This document shows positions 1 to 10,802 of a stretch of 64,000 nucleotides of DNA, piece after piece (the first letter of the stretch is position 1; every line of letters starts with the position of its first letter). The stretch lies in NCBI RefSeq assembly GCF_000003855.2, contig NW_003101680.1, positions 1,560,976-1,624,975 of the forward strand, in the 5' to 3' direction. The DNA comes from Blastomyces gilchristii SLH14081. Lineage: Eukaryota > Ascomycota > Eurotiomycetes > Onygenales > Ajellomycetaceae. The position numbers and the translations under genes were made by a program. The notes beneath the pieces are model-generated. The model worked only from the letters and a program-made list of their open reading frames with translations, did not search any database and was not told the origin of the DNA.

Positions 1-1884
1 TTTCGTTATTTCAGCAGCCTATTACTAACCAGCCGCTCTGTAGCAATTCTTTTTAAGAGTGGAACCTGCAAAGTGGAAAAGCGGAAGAAACACACACGGC
101 GTCATAGTCAATTATTCTATTGTTTAATTATCCAAGTTCTGTGCTATATATCTAGGATTCCGCGTCACATCTTCTAACTGCAAAAAAATGTTTAGTCAAC
201 CACGCGTTCTTAAAAATTATAATAAAAAGGATAGCAACTGATTAGCAAAGTATATGATTGGTTGACTCTAGGATATAGCTTTAAGAAACAACTTCATAGG
301 CTATCAAGTGGGCCAATCGATGCTGCTCGCAACGCTTACACTAGCTTCTGTATCATCTCTTCCACACCATATAGGTAAAAAATATCCCGAGGCAAAATGG
401 TCTTCGATTCCACGCTAAGCGCTCCAGCCTTTTTCAATCCCCCCGTTTTAGCTGATTGGAGTGTAAGTTGACGCCATAGTAGTGGAAGAAACGATCATGA
501 TTTCAAACCCAAGTGTTTGAATTTAATCGGTAGGTAGCCATCGACGGGGCTCGTCAGAGTCAACCATGTTCAGCCAAACATGGCATCGGGGCGGGGCGAG
601 AGATATTCCCACAAGTTTCCTAGCCAGTTCTTTGTCGCCATGCTCTCCAAAAAGAGCGCTTAAGTCCACACTCACCCAACGCCCGCGAAGCCTAGTAGTA
701 GCGTCATCATAGGCCAAATAACTGGAAAGCATCCGCCCGTGCAATGACAGCGCATTATTTCTTATACGGTATCTACCTTGTAGAGAAGCTCGTTAACATG
801 AAACAAAGTGTCCGTTTTAGCAAGGTCATTTGCCTGCACCTATTCATTAGAGCTTGGGCGGTGCGTGCAATTCTGGTGGGACAGCCGCATCTTGTACCTT
901 TATCCGGTATGAGTGGGCGTGGTGGGATGCTACCGTATGTGGGTACTCGTGCAGAGATATGATGATTTCCACTTGACTTGAGCGTGCACTGTATCTGTAT
1001 GAGAATACACGCCGAGTCTTGGATGACGTTCGCTAGCGCTACCGTGCTGCCTTTTTTCTGGGATCATGTAGTGAGGTCCATCTGAGAGAGAGGACATGAG
1101 CAGGCAAGCTCATACCATACATAAACCATTAAATCCATCTTCAAGCGCAATTAGAGCAGAAATTGCATCACGCACACCAGGAGGGCGGAGAAAAAGCGGG
1201 GTCGCGAAGGGCATATGCTGAAGCCTTGTAACTGCGCATACCAAGCAAGTGCGGGATGAAGGCAGATCGATCAGTTCCTCAGTTCAGTCAGGGTGGGATG
1301 GTGCCATCTTCATGTCGTACGCCTTATACGCTCACGAAACAAAATGAGTTTGGCGACTGGTTCCACAGCGTTTCACCTGTACATGTACTCTGCAGAGTCG
1401 GATGCACATCTGAGTAAGGGAATGTCTCTCCTGTAGGAGGGGATATATTGGCCAATTCATAACAAATGACTTCAAACCAAAACAACGGTATCACTGTCGC
1501 AGTAATATGACCAACACATTCATTCACGCATGGGCATTCCTTTTTTCTCCAATGTATGTTCTCTCTTGCGCGGCGCATGGGCCAAATATTTTGAGGTCGG
1601 ATTAAACTTCACGGCTGTGCATAATTTTGCCAAGGCGCTAATACTAACTTTCCACGTTTTGGGGCATTTTCAAGCGAGAGGATTTGGAACACGCTATCGA
1701 CCTGGAATTATTTACACTGAATGAACTACACCAATTCTTCGGACTTGGTCATGCAGACAGCGCTGAAACGATCTAGAAATCGCTGCGCTATGAAAGCTAC
1801 CCCGTCTATCTCTCCACCCTACAATTTCCAAGGGTAATACATTAAATCTCATTGATTCTATTGCCACTATTTACACTTTACTGC
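1..1884. other. Left flank without a recognisable gene
   Basis: No open frame exceeds about 85 codons here. None of the short frames shows a recognisable motif, a signal peptide or a plausible intron-linked partner. I see no long terminal repeats, target-site duplications or tandem repeats. The right end must hold the 3' untranslated region of the minus-strand transporter gene that stops at 1885. Confidence 0.5.
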
Positions 1885-3318
1885 CTAACTCTCCGTGCGC
1901 ATTTCCTCCTGTCTTTGGGTCTCGAGCTGGGAGAACTTTCGAACAACTTGCACAGTAGCATAATAACTAAAAGGCAGTGCAACAAACCATAGTCCCATGT
2001 TTATACTCGCTGTAGCGATGAGAGCGGTCGGAACAGCCTGAACTCCAAACCCAACAGCCACCGCCGCTGTTTCAATTCCCCGGAGGAGAGAACTGTAACG
2101 AATCTGATCGCCAGGCGAGTCGGATAGGTTACTGATGCACCAGTATATATAGTTCTCAACCATGCTAAGGCTGATACGTTCGAAGAGAAAAAGCCCGAAT
2201 CCACGACCAAACGCCCGTTGGTCGCCCCAGTCCAGTGTCGGGTTTGTGTGGCGGTATTCGTTTTGGATAATGACCGCCCAAATCCACGTCGCGCTGTTCA
2301 ACAAAGCGATGACAACGAAAGTAACTACCGCTCGCGTCTGCCTGCGCTTTGCCCATCTAACATCAACAAGGAAACCAACCAACCAAGTCGCCAGGCTCCC
2401 GACGACAGCAGACATAAAGCTTCCTAGTGCACGAGATCGGACAGTGAAGTATGTCGCAAGGTATGTGCCGGGATACGCCTGTATCCATCCATAGTACCAG
2501 AAAAGAGGGATGAGAAGAAGAATTGATCTACTAGTGACGAGGCGCCACATCTGTCTCGCTTCTTCGCGCCACGGAATACCCCTTGGCGCCTCGATGCGCG
2601 TTCCATCATCGCGCTGCACTTTCTCGGGATTCGACAACAGGAGGCCGGAGAAAAAGCCAAGGCACTGGATGGCAATAAAGGCCAAGTATGTCTCATGTCC
2701 GACCTTTCCGCGCTGGTTGACGCTGTGGTTGATCGCAAGCGCGATAGCCCCTCCAATGAAATTTCCAGCGTTTCGAAACGTGAACCATGTGGCAATGTAG
2801 CGACCCCGCTTATGCTGCTCCGGGTAGCCAGTGGAGACAGCGCCTTCAACACTCCAGAAGAAACCAGCACTGATTCCACAAACCATGGCACCAAAATAGA
2901 CGAACCAAGTTGAGCCAGAGCGGTTGTTGACATAAAGGCCAGCGCCATAGAGTGGATATCCCAAAGCGCCGGCCGCAAGAGTATATCGGAACCCAATTGC
3001 GTTTGTTATCCACGGCCCCGCAAAGCATGTAACGGTCATGAATGCATATAACAAAGCATTAGCAGCGTTGACGAGGTCCGGGCTTTGTGAGCCGCCTACG
3101 CCAAGTCCATTCATAGCACTCCAGATTCCAGGGGCTGTAAATGCGCAGACGCCCACGACGAGGATCTGGAAAAGGGTGCTTCGAAAAAAGGAAACCTTGT
3201 TTCTCGCTGTGAAAGGAAAGCCCGCTCGCGTCGCGTGGGTGCCGGATGCCTCGCTCCCAAGCTCCTCCTCTCCGTTTGGCAGCTCATCCTTACTGGTAGC
3301 AGGGGATATCATCGACAT
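1885..3318 (-). CDS. UNC93-like major facilitator superfamily transporter
   Basis: Single-exon protein of 477 residues with a hydrophilic N-terminus of about 40 residues, then roughly 11-12 hydrophobic segments. The pattern (FRSTLFQILVVG near residue 45, the GPWITNAIGFRYTLAAGALG stretch after the third helix, FFWSVEGAVSTGYP near 150, FTFRNAGNFIGGAIALAIN near 180) fits the fungal UNC93/DUF895 branch of the major facilitator superfamily. Members are plasma-membrane or endomembrane proteins whose substrates are mostly unknown. It is read away from the TauD-like dioxygenase with 828 bp between the two starts, so a shared promoter is possible. That pairing does not prove a shared substrate. Confidence is high for the family and nil for the substrate. 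Confidence 0.88.
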   Translation of the reverse strand: MSMISPATSKDELPNGEEELGSEASGTHATRAGFPFTARNKVSFFRSTLFQILVVGVCAFTAPGIWSAMNGLGVGGSQSPDLVNAANALLYAFMTVTCFAGPWITNAIGFRYTLAAGALGYPLYGAGLYVNNRSGSTWFVYFGAMVCGISAGFFWSVEGAVSTGYPEQHKRGRYIATWFTFRNAGNFIGGAIALAINHSVNQRGKVGHETYLAFIAIQCLGFFSGLLLSNPEKVQRDDGTRIEAPRGIPWREEARQMWRLVTSRSILLLIPLFWYYGWIQAYPGTYLATYFTVRSRALGSFMSAVVGSLATWLVGFLVDVRWAKRRQTRAVVTFVVIALLNSATWIWAVIIQNEYRHTNPTLDWGDQRAFGRGFGLFLFERISLSMVENYIYWCISNLSDSPGDQIRYSSLLRGIETAAVAVGFGVQAVPTALIATASINMGLWFVALPFSYYATVQVVRKFSQLETQRQEEMRTES

Positions 3319-4146
3319 TGGGATAAAAATTATGAGAAATGGTCAATCGTGGAAGTAATTGAAACGAGGATATAGTCCATGTACGTGAGAAAGGGATCAA
3401 GGAATCGATGACAAAGCCAGGGGTCAATAACATGGTGCTGAGGGATCAAACAGGGCATGTCCCTGTGGTTATTTATATCCATGACGACTGGGCCGCACAG
3501 GACGAACCTCAATGCTTTTCGACTATCCGTTGCTGTAAATTTGGTTCCCGATGTATGTTTCATGCATTGTAGCACGCAAGACAAGGGCGTGTTGCACAAT
3601 ACATCGGTCCTCTTAGCTGGATATGCTAATTTTTGTCATTGACGAATTGGAGAGGATATGAGTAAATTACGCAATCAGCAGCTCGCGCCATAAACTCATT
3701 GAGCAACTAGTTGATCATCATGATATTGTAGGAGCGGCTACACCGTCATCTCTTATCAGCACACTCAGGATCCATAGCTTGCAAGTATGGTCAATGCCTT
3801 TACTTTACATACCGACTTACTGTGGATAGCGATATCACCAGGTTTGTCAACGCTAACTAATGAAGTTATTTTATCCCGCTAGCTTGAGCCCACTCGTTAG
3901 GGCAGGTTGTCGCCATACATGCATGGATGAGAAAATCCTCCCAGATGACGAGCAATTGTCCTGCATGTACGAGATGGATGAGATTACCAAGAAATGTCTA
4001 GCTCAAACGTGCTCGTCTCTCCTTCCTAGTTGTGTCTGGGCAGTGACATATTTATATGGCAGTGGCTTCCACATAGGTACACGGTGAAATACATATGCCA
4101 TGTCCTCAGAATACAACCGAAATCGTTTTCCATCTGAACCAACACC
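3319..4146. promoter_or_regulatory. Divergent intergenic region, transporter / dioxygenase
   Basis: 828 bp between the starts of two divergently read genes, so it must hold both promoters. I see no open frame worth calling and no perfect CACGTG or Cys3/MetR-type palindrome. A TATTTATA-like AT stretch lies near 4049-4056, about 90 bp upstream of the dioxygenase ATG, and could be its TATA element. Confidence 0.5.
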
Positions 4147-5331
4147 ATGGCCACCACTGCATCTGTCGAAAACCACACCCGGCCACTCAAGCCGGGCCAT
4201 GCTGCCTCGCCGTCATTGTTCGGTTTCGACAGCTTTGAGCTCCCTTCAACTAACCAGCGCATACTTGGCAAACCCCACCCCGAAAACACCGTTATCCCTC
4301 TTGCATTGCGCCCATCAAACCAAGACGACGTTAATCTTGACACTGCAATAGAGACTATAAAGTCCCTGCAGGCGCAGGATGGCGGCATTATTACCGAGAA
4401 GCTCGCACGCCATGGGGCCCTGCTCTTCAGGGGACTCCCAATTCACAACGCAGAGGACTTCAGCAGATTCGCGCATGCATTTGGTTACAATCCGCACGAG
4501 ATTATAGGAATCGTCGTCGACAGGCCATTGCTTGCTCCCAACGTGGCCCCAGCGAACGAATCACCCAAGGAGGTGCTAATCTACAACCATAACGAGTCGC
4601 CCCAAGTTCCACATGCACCGGAGTATATTTTTTTCTATAGTTACCGCGCTCCCAAGAAAGGTGGTGAGAGCCCTATTGCATCATCGGTTGAGCTGTTCCA
4701 CCGCGCGCAGCAAGAAATACCTGAGTTCATCGCAGAGCTTGCAGAGAAAGGAATCCTCAGCAAAGTAACGTATAAACTCGACAAGCAACATGAGGGTGGG
4801 TCGACGATCAATCAAGCATTTGGGAAAGAAATCAAAGAAGGCGATGACGAGGCGACTAGGAGGGCTAAAATCGAGGCTCAGATCGCCCGTTACGGCCGCG
4901 GGAAGCACACGACTTGGGAATGGACGAATAATGATGGCATCGTGGTAACTCATAGACTTCCTTCAATCCGCACCCAGGCCAAGACCAACCTGCCCACCCT
5001 CTTCACGGGACTGGCAGCCTACTACAAAAATGCCCAAGTCAATTCCACAGCCCGAAACGTGACGAAGCAGTACTTTGGTGACGGCACTCCCATTGACGAG
5101 AAATACCTCGCACATCTCGCCAAAATTACTGACGAGATACGGGTACTGCATAAATGGCAGGAGGGGGATGTGTTGGTATATGATAATGTTATTGCGCAGC
5201 ATGGGCGAGAGCCCTGGGAAGGGGAACAGTCAGACCGAGTAGTGCTTGCAAGTCTTTTCGATGGCGAAAGTGTCCCCGGGGCATATACCTCTGCTGACTG
5301 GGCACAAGTTGTTCAGGCTCTAGATGGGTAG
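4147..5331 (+). CDS. TauD/TfdA-family Fe(II)/2-oxoglutarate dioxygenase
   Basis: 394 residues, intronless. It belongs to the TauD/TfdA superfamily, the branch that also holds plant clavaminate-synthase-like proteins. Visible iron ligands are His148 and Glu150 in YNHNESP and a distal His near 352 in NVIAQHGREP. An Arg near 364 (QSDRVVLAS) is placed to hold the 2-oxoglutarate carboxylate. The usual ARHGALLFRGLPI stretch precedes the catalytic core. Such enzymes hydroxylate small molecules such as sulfonates, herbicides or secondary-metabolite intermediates. The substrate cannot be read from the sequence, and taurine is only one possibility. The start is the ATG in CACCATGG context at 4147. The neighbour is a divergent UNC93-like transporter. 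No secondary-metabolism core enzyme lies nearby. Confidence 0.87.
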   Translation: MATTASVENHTRPLKPGHAASPSLFGFDSFELPSTNQRILGKPHPENTVIPLALRPSNQDDVNLDTAIETIKSLQAQDGGIITEKLARHGALLFRGLPIHNAEDFSRFAHAFGYNPHEIIGIVVDRPLLAPNVAPANESPKEVLIYNHNESPQVPHAPEYIFFYSYRAPKKGGESPIASSVELFHRAQQEIPEFIAELAEKGILSKVTYKLDKQHEGGSTINQAFGKEIKEGDDEATRRAKIEAQIARYGRGKHTTWEWTNNDGIVVTHRLPSIRTQAKTNLPTLFTGLAAYYKNAQVNSTARNVTKQYFGDGTPIDEKYLAHLAKITDEIRVLHKWQEGDVLVYDNVIAQHGREPWEGEQSDRVVLASLFDGESVPGAYTSADWAQVVQALDG

Positions 5332-5372
5332 TCATTGCAGCTGTAATCGAAATGAAAGCAGCCGTCCCATAT

Positions 5373-5416
<44 letters not shown>

Positions 5417-6165
5417 GGGAGGTATTGTTTCGTCCGGAGAACAGTTTAAAAAGATGACCAAGCGCATCTTTCCTACATCAAATGCCCGACGCCTACCGAA
5501 AAATGGATGGGAGCATTTTAGCAAGGACAAAGGCCAGAACTCTATATGAAGGTAAGCTTTAGATAGGATGAACAATATTATTTAGTCGACACGCGAAAAG
5601 GTCGGCAAGCGACCTCATTTCACGTGGGCAAGGGGGTAGACGTAACTACAAAAATGCACGTGATTTTGGTCATCGCTTCATGGAATCCGTTAAGTTCACA
5701 AGAGAAAGAATATAATAATAAATCGTGCTAAATGACATACCGTAGGAAATGATTACATGATAAATATATGCGCTATAAATTTCACAATAACAATACCTTG
5801 CGGTCGTGGAGTGGCAAATGAGCAGGCAATACTTAAGCGGTAAAGACGAGAACAATGGAAGCAGATGTCAACTGGGAATTCCACGAGCAGCGAAAGCTTG
5901 TAAAATGTGTGGGGTATCGTAGGTGTTGTGGTGTAGTATAAATGCATGAATCATCATATGGCAAGCTCAGGAAATATAGTATTAGGGGAAGACAAAGCTT
6001 TGGCGTCTAAATAGATGAACGCGGAATTAGACGAGCGAGCGGTAGTGAAATTCCGGGCAAATATAAGAGTATGGATGCCAAATGGGAATCTGAGCCCGCC
6101 AATTCCAGTATCCGATGATCTGGCGGAAGCGTCTACTCTCAATCCTGGAGATACATTTGGCAATA
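5332..6165. other. Convergent intergenic region, dioxygenase / KAR5
   Basis: About 830 bp between two convergent stop codons. It holds a 37-nt T tract directly after the dioxygenase gene and two CACGTG palindromes (5621-5626 and 5657-5662), which is unusual for a 3'-3' region. No credible open frame is present. The 3' untranslated regions of both neighbours must lie here. Confidence 0.5.
5375..5411 (+). repeat. Poly-T tract, 37 nt
   Basis: Uninterrupted run of 37 T beginning 44 bp after the dioxygenase stop codon. Read on the minus strand it is poly-A. It could be an old poly-A tail of a retroposed copy, but no gene-like body is joined to it, so a simple homopolymer expansion is more likely. 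The length is prone to assembly error. Confidence 0.95.
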
Positions 6166-8136
6166 TCAGGCTGGATCCAGTGTTGTGACACAGTCTCCAT
6201 TTGTCGTTTGAACTGTATGTCGTCGGATGCGAGGCAAAATATGATGTGCGGCAAGGTAGAGAAATGTGCAAAGGACAGACGCGATACCGAGGCTGAAACT
6301 AACGACGTAGATGGCATTCGTTAGCTGTTGGGTTGTATAAGTCGAAGATGCTCTCACGGTTTGAAGCCAGCTGGAAACCCCCATGCAGTATGTTGCGAAT
6401 GCGGATGCTTCAGCGATAATTAGTCTACATGTTTATTAAGAGGGAAAAAATATACATCCTACATACCTAGAAAGATAAGCGCCGCTCCAGTGATTTTAGG
6501 GTATAGCAAGATGAGGAACACAACTGCTGTTGACAGGGTCCACCAAGCCACGGATGTGACAGCTCCACCAAAAGTGGTGAGCTTGCGGAAAACCGCATAA
6601 GAGTTCTCGATCGAAGTTTGAAGATTTGCTGCCGAGGCAGTGACGTCTTTCAAAATCGCTTGAGTAATTCTTAGGTCTGTTTGAAATGATTTTTGGTCGT
6701 GACGTTGCTGCAGCTGAACCTGCTGGAGTGCGACCGCCGTAGTTTCAAACTGTTGGAACGCCTGCTCGAACAATTTCATGCGCTATTACAATTAGTTTTG
6801 ACTCGGTTTGGTCATAGGGGCACACATACTGAATCCAGGCCATCATGTCTAACCTCCATAGACCTCATGAAGTCTTCTACGGCGTGCTACATAGTAAGTT
6901 AGCAGACTGCGAGAGGGAGGCGCAGTGGATAAACAGATACCATAGAATAATATATCTTGCCAAAGCTTTCAATGATGGGTTCCAGGTCTTGGTTCCTTAG
7001 ATGTTCGGCCGACTGCCTCACGGACGAAACCAGTGCTAGGTTCGCTTGATGATTCTCCTGTTCAGCCGCAGCCATCTCCGCAGCCCTTTTTGTTGTACTC
7101 AAGTGAATTTCATTAAGAACCTGTTTCAGCTCGTGCATCGAATTTGAAGCAGAATGGAGATCCTAACAGCAAGTGAGAAAATGAATGTCCGTCATAATAG
7201 GAATCATGTGTCAAACCTCTTTCACATTGGCTGCCTCCGATCTTGCAGCAGCCATAACAATTTGCACTCCTTCGACATCATCAAATACCTTTGTCGTTAT
7301 ATCATGATATCGTAAAAACCCATCCTCCAGGTCTTGCAAAAGTGTGTTTCGCATGTCATCCACAATTTTTAAAAATGCTCTCTGCCGAGATGTCTCCATA
7401 GCTGCTGAGGTAAGTGTCTGGTTCAGCGAGTCATTCAAAATAGAGGTGATGTCCATCAAATTCTTATACCGCTTGAGGTCATCCTCGCGCTCAATCTCTG
7501 TCCGTGCTGCCTGGCACATGACAGCCGCATTTTGTCTGTTGTTACTATAGCTCGTCCACCATTGGGGTCGAGATTCTAGGGAGTTCAAGCATGGCGCCAG
7601 ATGGGAGGGTTGAACAGGATCCTCTGCATCCGGGTGCCTATATGTCGGGTGAGTAATAAGAATAGGAGGACATTGCTCGGGTATCGCAGCTCCAGCGCCG
7701 ATAAGTTCGCAAACAGCAAGCCTAGCAGCGAACAATGACTTCACATTGTCTAGAGAGTCGGAGAGCCCGGCCTTTTGGGTCCCGTCATCCCCACCGAGTG
7801 ATTGACAGGACAAAATTAAATTAGCCGCAGCCAGCCGGTTACAAGAAGGTGATGACTTCATGGAGTCGAGAATTTTAATAGCATCTGAAAAAACCTCGCT
7901 CTGCTGGTTGTTCTGTGCATGAAGTAAGGATGGTAGGTCAGTCTCATCAGAGCCCATACCGATTGACGATGAGTTCGGGCCTGATGTGCACGGTAAGTTA
8001 AGGAGACATATGTATGAAAGTCTCTACCCGCTATCTCACCTTTCTTCAAAGACGGGAATCTTAGCGAATCTGCGCCTGCTAAGAGATTCAAGGTGCCTAG
8101 GCACAGAGCACAGATTGAGTGTAGTGGGCGCCTCAT
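6166..8136 (-). CDS. KAR5: KAR5/Tht1-like nuclear fusion protein
   Basis: Six exons: 8136-8040, 7980-7217, 7162-6941, 6886-6854, 6782-6467, 6407-6166. They total 1674 nt (557 residues). The protein starts with a signal peptide (MRRPLHSICALCLGTLNLLAGADS). A cysteine-containing lumenal domain follows, with the family hallmark around CNRLAAANLILSCQSL and LFAARLAVCEL (within residues 60-130). Next is a long coiled-coil middle, then at least two membrane helices near the C-terminus (AWWTLSTAVVFLILLYP and IYVVSFSLGIASVLCTFLYL). Kar5 proteins sit in the nuclear envelope/ER and are needed for nuclear membrane fusion in karyogamy. An in-frame ATG at 8217 would add 27 residues; I prefer 8136 because it gives a clean signal peptide. 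The 33-nt exon 4 and the exact C-terminus are the least certain parts. Confidence 0.82.
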
Positions 8137-8653
8137 CCTGATTAGTGGCGCGATGTAGAAGAGAAAAACAGAAGGGAGAAAAAAAAAAACTAAGTTACGA
8201 AAATGATTCAGAAGCACGTCTCGTTTAATAAATCGAGAGCCGAATTAACAACAAGAGAAATTTCATATCAGGTAACGCAGCATGAGTGAACTTAGTGAGA
8301 AGTGATATTTTTGATTTGAGTCTCTAATAAGCATGATAACAGAAGCCAACCAGGGCCGAAACAGTAAAATCACTGATTAAGGGACATAATATCAATAAAG
8401 GTGGACGCCAGCATTTCCTAAATAAACGATGTCAGGCATCTGCTAGAGGAATTGGCTGGAGGTACATTGTTGGAAGTTGATGATAGAAATGAGCGACGAA
8501 GGTCGCGTCGTAAGGTCGGATTAGTTCCAAGGTTGCCTCGTGGTCACGTGAAAGTCTCTGAGAGGTCACGTGGAAATTTATTTGAAATCCAGAACTCTTA
8601 CCACGAGCAACGGAGGAGCACTCACAATATCGAAGCAATTCAACACGCACAAG
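8137..8653. promoter_or_regulatory. Divergent promoter region, KAR5 / uL6m
   Basis: 517 bp between the two start codons. The notable content is the pair of GTCACGTG sites described separately. Next to the KAR5 start, the KAR5-sense strand is strongly pyrimidine-rich, which is common just upstream of fungal start sites. No other gene is seen. Confidence 0.6.
8543..8572. promoter_or_regulatory. Paired GTCACGTG sites (Cbf1/USF-type E-box)
   Basis: Two identical GTCACGTG octamers at 8543-8550 and 8565-8572, in the same orientation with start points 22 bp apart, about two helical turns. GTCACGTG is the consensus for Cbf1-type bHLH proteins, which act in fungi on sulfur, mitochondrial and ribosomal-protein promoters. 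They lie 82-111 bp upstream of the mitochondrial ribosomal protein start, so control of that gene is the simplest reading. Confidence 0.55.
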
Positions 8654-9567
8654 ATGAATGGGATAATATCAAGGAGCTGCTACAGGCAGCTCCTCAAAGA
8701 GCCCATGAGGTCCAATTCCTTACCAGCCTTCCTCCTTCCCGCCTTTTCCCTTCCCCTTCGCAGCCAGCCCTTCTCAACATCAACCCCGACACAATCGCGA
8801 ATTGGCGCTTCGCCGCTCTCAATTCCTTCCGAAGTCTCATTGAAATTCATCGAGTTGCCAAAAGCTAAAAATATCACTGCGCGGCAGGGGAAGGATACTC
8901 CCACTACTGCAGTGGAGGTTACTGGACCATTGGGTTGGTCATTTCATTACCCATTCTCATCAGAATGTCTGAAGGCTAACGAACACTTGTTGCAGGAACC
9001 ATGACATTGACGCTCCCGTCATTCTCGACCGTAAACTTTGATCCGGAATCCCGAAAGGCAACAGTCGAAGTACAAGATGTGGAGGTTACACATCAGCGTG
9101 CTATGTGGGGTATGCGCCTACGATTTCACTGCCACCCTTTACCTCCCCGTTTAAAGCCGCCAACCCTCATCTAACCCGCTTCATCAATAGGAACTGTACG
9201 GCAGCATTTGAAAAACTACGTTTTAGGAGTGTCAGAAGGCCATACTTGCATCCTCAAGCTCGTCGGAGTTGGATTCAGGGCGATGATCGAACCCAAGGCC
9301 GTCACCGTTCCAGAACCAGATTACCCAGGTCAACAGTTCATTTCGTTGAAAGTCGGCTACGCGCATCCAATTGAGCTAGGCATTCCGCTTGGGGTCAAAG
9401 CCAGCATGCCGCAACCAACTACTATCCTACTAGAAGGAATTGACAAGGAAGTTGTGACGCAGTTCGCTGCTGAGATTCGCGCATGGCGCAAGCCCGAGCC
9501 ATACAAGGGTAAGGGCATATTTGTGAACGGCGAGACGATAAAACTGAAGGCAAAGAAGATCAAGTGA
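8654..9567 (+). CDS. MRPL6: Mitochondrial 54S ribosomal protein uL6m
   Basis: Three exons: 8654-8933, 8996-9109, 9191-9567, total 771 nt (256 residues). A serine/proline-rich presequence of about 45 residues, typical of mitochondrial import, precedes the mature protein. The two L6 folds follow: ELPKAKNITARQG leads into the first, and GHTCILKLVGVGFRA plus the C-terminal signature KPEPYKGKGIFVNGE mark the second. The KPYKGKGI element is the bacterial-type L6 signature. Both introns are phase 1 and split GGA codons. An upstream in-frame ATG (8570) and an inner one (8705) exist. The ATG at 8654 fits the length of the family and leaves the E-box pair in the promoter. Confidence 0.93.
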
Positions 9568-9743
9568 TCCCGTTTTTTGTGCTATTCATGCTCTGCTATT
9601 GCTTTTTGTATATCTATGCCCTTGGGATTTTTCTAGTTTATTTTTCTGTAGAATAGCCGCGATATTTCTGTTGCCGTTCTGCTCGGCCCGTCACCTGCCA
9701 TCCATCTTCACAACACCTGAGAATATGTCATAGAATTTCTTCA

Positions 9744-10802
9744 TTATAGCTTCAGTACTCTTTGAACGGCATTGATAACTTGATCATGGATGGCGTTCGG
9801 CGAAGCAACGACACCGGTATTGTCGGCCAGCGTTCTTCCCTTCCCAAAGTTAAGTCTCTTGCCGTAGATATCGGATACCATCCCTCCGGCTTCGCGGACC
9901 AGCAAGTCGCCAGCGGCATGGTCCCAAATCTTCTCTTGGTAATTCTTCCTCACTGGAAGCCTCAAGTAAATATCACCAGCCCCTCTTGCAATCGAGCAGT
10001 ATTTGGCTTGCGAGTCGAGCCGTACACTTGCGCCAGTGATTCCTAGCATTTTTGCAACGGCAGCGTTATCATCCTGTGCAGAGTGTGCAGCCTCAACCCC
10101 TTCACAGAATGAAGCCTTTGTAATATCCGGGACCGGCCTCATGGAAATAGATTTGCTTTCCTGTAGTTTTCCATCAGAGAGGCGCCGGCTCGAGGCGCCT
10201 TGTCCGAGCACAGCAGAAAAGAGCATTCCACTCCCATTGGCGCCGGACTGAGCGCTCGCTAGATCGACGGGAATCGGTGCGGAGTCAGAGATTGGCAAAT
10301 TTGGGCAGCCGATCACGCCTACTTTGACGTCGCCATCCACAATCAAACCGAGACAAACGGCGTATTGGCCCCCGCGGAGGAATCCCTTTGTCCCATCAAT
10401 AGGATCCAAAGCCCATATCCTCCCCTTCGGTCCTCCGGCACTTTTCCCCTGGTCGAGTATGTCCAGCATAGCTTCCTCGCTCTGCAATGGTCCTCCTAAA
10501 ACTTTGTCACTCTCTCCATCAGTGAGCTTGATGCCTTTGACCAGGTCCCAAATCTCATTACTCAGAGGCTTGTCTTCCCTGAGAGCACTGGCTTCCTCCT
10601 CAGCAACGATTTCGTCATCTGGGAAGTTCTCGCGGATTGCCTGAATAATGAGAGCCTGTGCACCGAAGTCACCCTTCGTGACGGGGGACTTGTCGTCCTT
10701 GGATAGAGTGCCTTTAGCTTTTTCGTTGAAGACTTTCTGTGTCAACAGCGTGGCCCTCTGTACAGCGAGTTCTGCAACATAGAGTTCCTGCTGGTAAGAC
10801 AT
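9744..10802 (-). CDS. MET22: 3'(2'),5'-bisphosphate nucleotidase (PAP phosphatase)
   Basis: 352 residues from the preferred ATG at 10802, close to the 357 of yeast Hal2/Met22. It removes the 3' phosphate from PAP (and PAPS), clearing the by-product of sulfate reduction, and is the classic Li+/Na+-sensitive target. Metal-binding motifs of the inositol-monophosphatase superfamily are all present: PVTKGDFGAQ near 40, an EEE near 68-70, DPIDGTKG at 133-140 and WDHAAGDLLVREAGG near 295. The frame stays open upstream to an ATG at 10985, which would add 61 residues including a hydrophobic segment (VYFVVSILLILASGIAIRL). The MSYQQEL start matches what I recall of the family N-terminus. Confidence 0.93.
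   Translation of the reverse strand: MSYQQELYVAELAVQRATLLTQKVFNEKAKGTLSKDDKSPVTKGDFGAQALIIQAIRENFPDDEIVAEEEASALREDKPLSNEIWDLVKGIKLTDGESDKVLGGPLQSEEAMLDILDQGKSAGGPKGRIWALDPIDGTKGFLRGGQYAVCLGLIVDGDVKVGVIGCPNLPISDSAPIPVDLASAQSGANGSGMLFSAVLGQGASSRRLSDGKLQESKSISMRPVPDITKASFCEGVEAAHSAQDDNAAVAKMLGITGASVRLDSQAKYCSIARGAGDIYLRLPVRKNYQEKIWDHAAGDLLVREAGGMVSDIYGKRLNFGKGRTLADNTGVVASPNAIHDQVINAVQRVLKL

Noticed and set aside
2424..2996. 190-codon frame inside the transporter gene, same strand
   Set aside because: It overlaps the transporter reading frame, which has clear membrane helices and family motifs; this one is a shifted-frame shadow.
5375..5411. Poly-T as the tail of a processed retrocopy
   Set aside because: The flanking dioxygenase gene ends normally and no target-site duplication was found, so a homopolymer expansion is simpler.
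5352..5549. Frame with a run of Phe after the dioxygenase
   Set aside because: Created by the 37-nt T tract; not coding.
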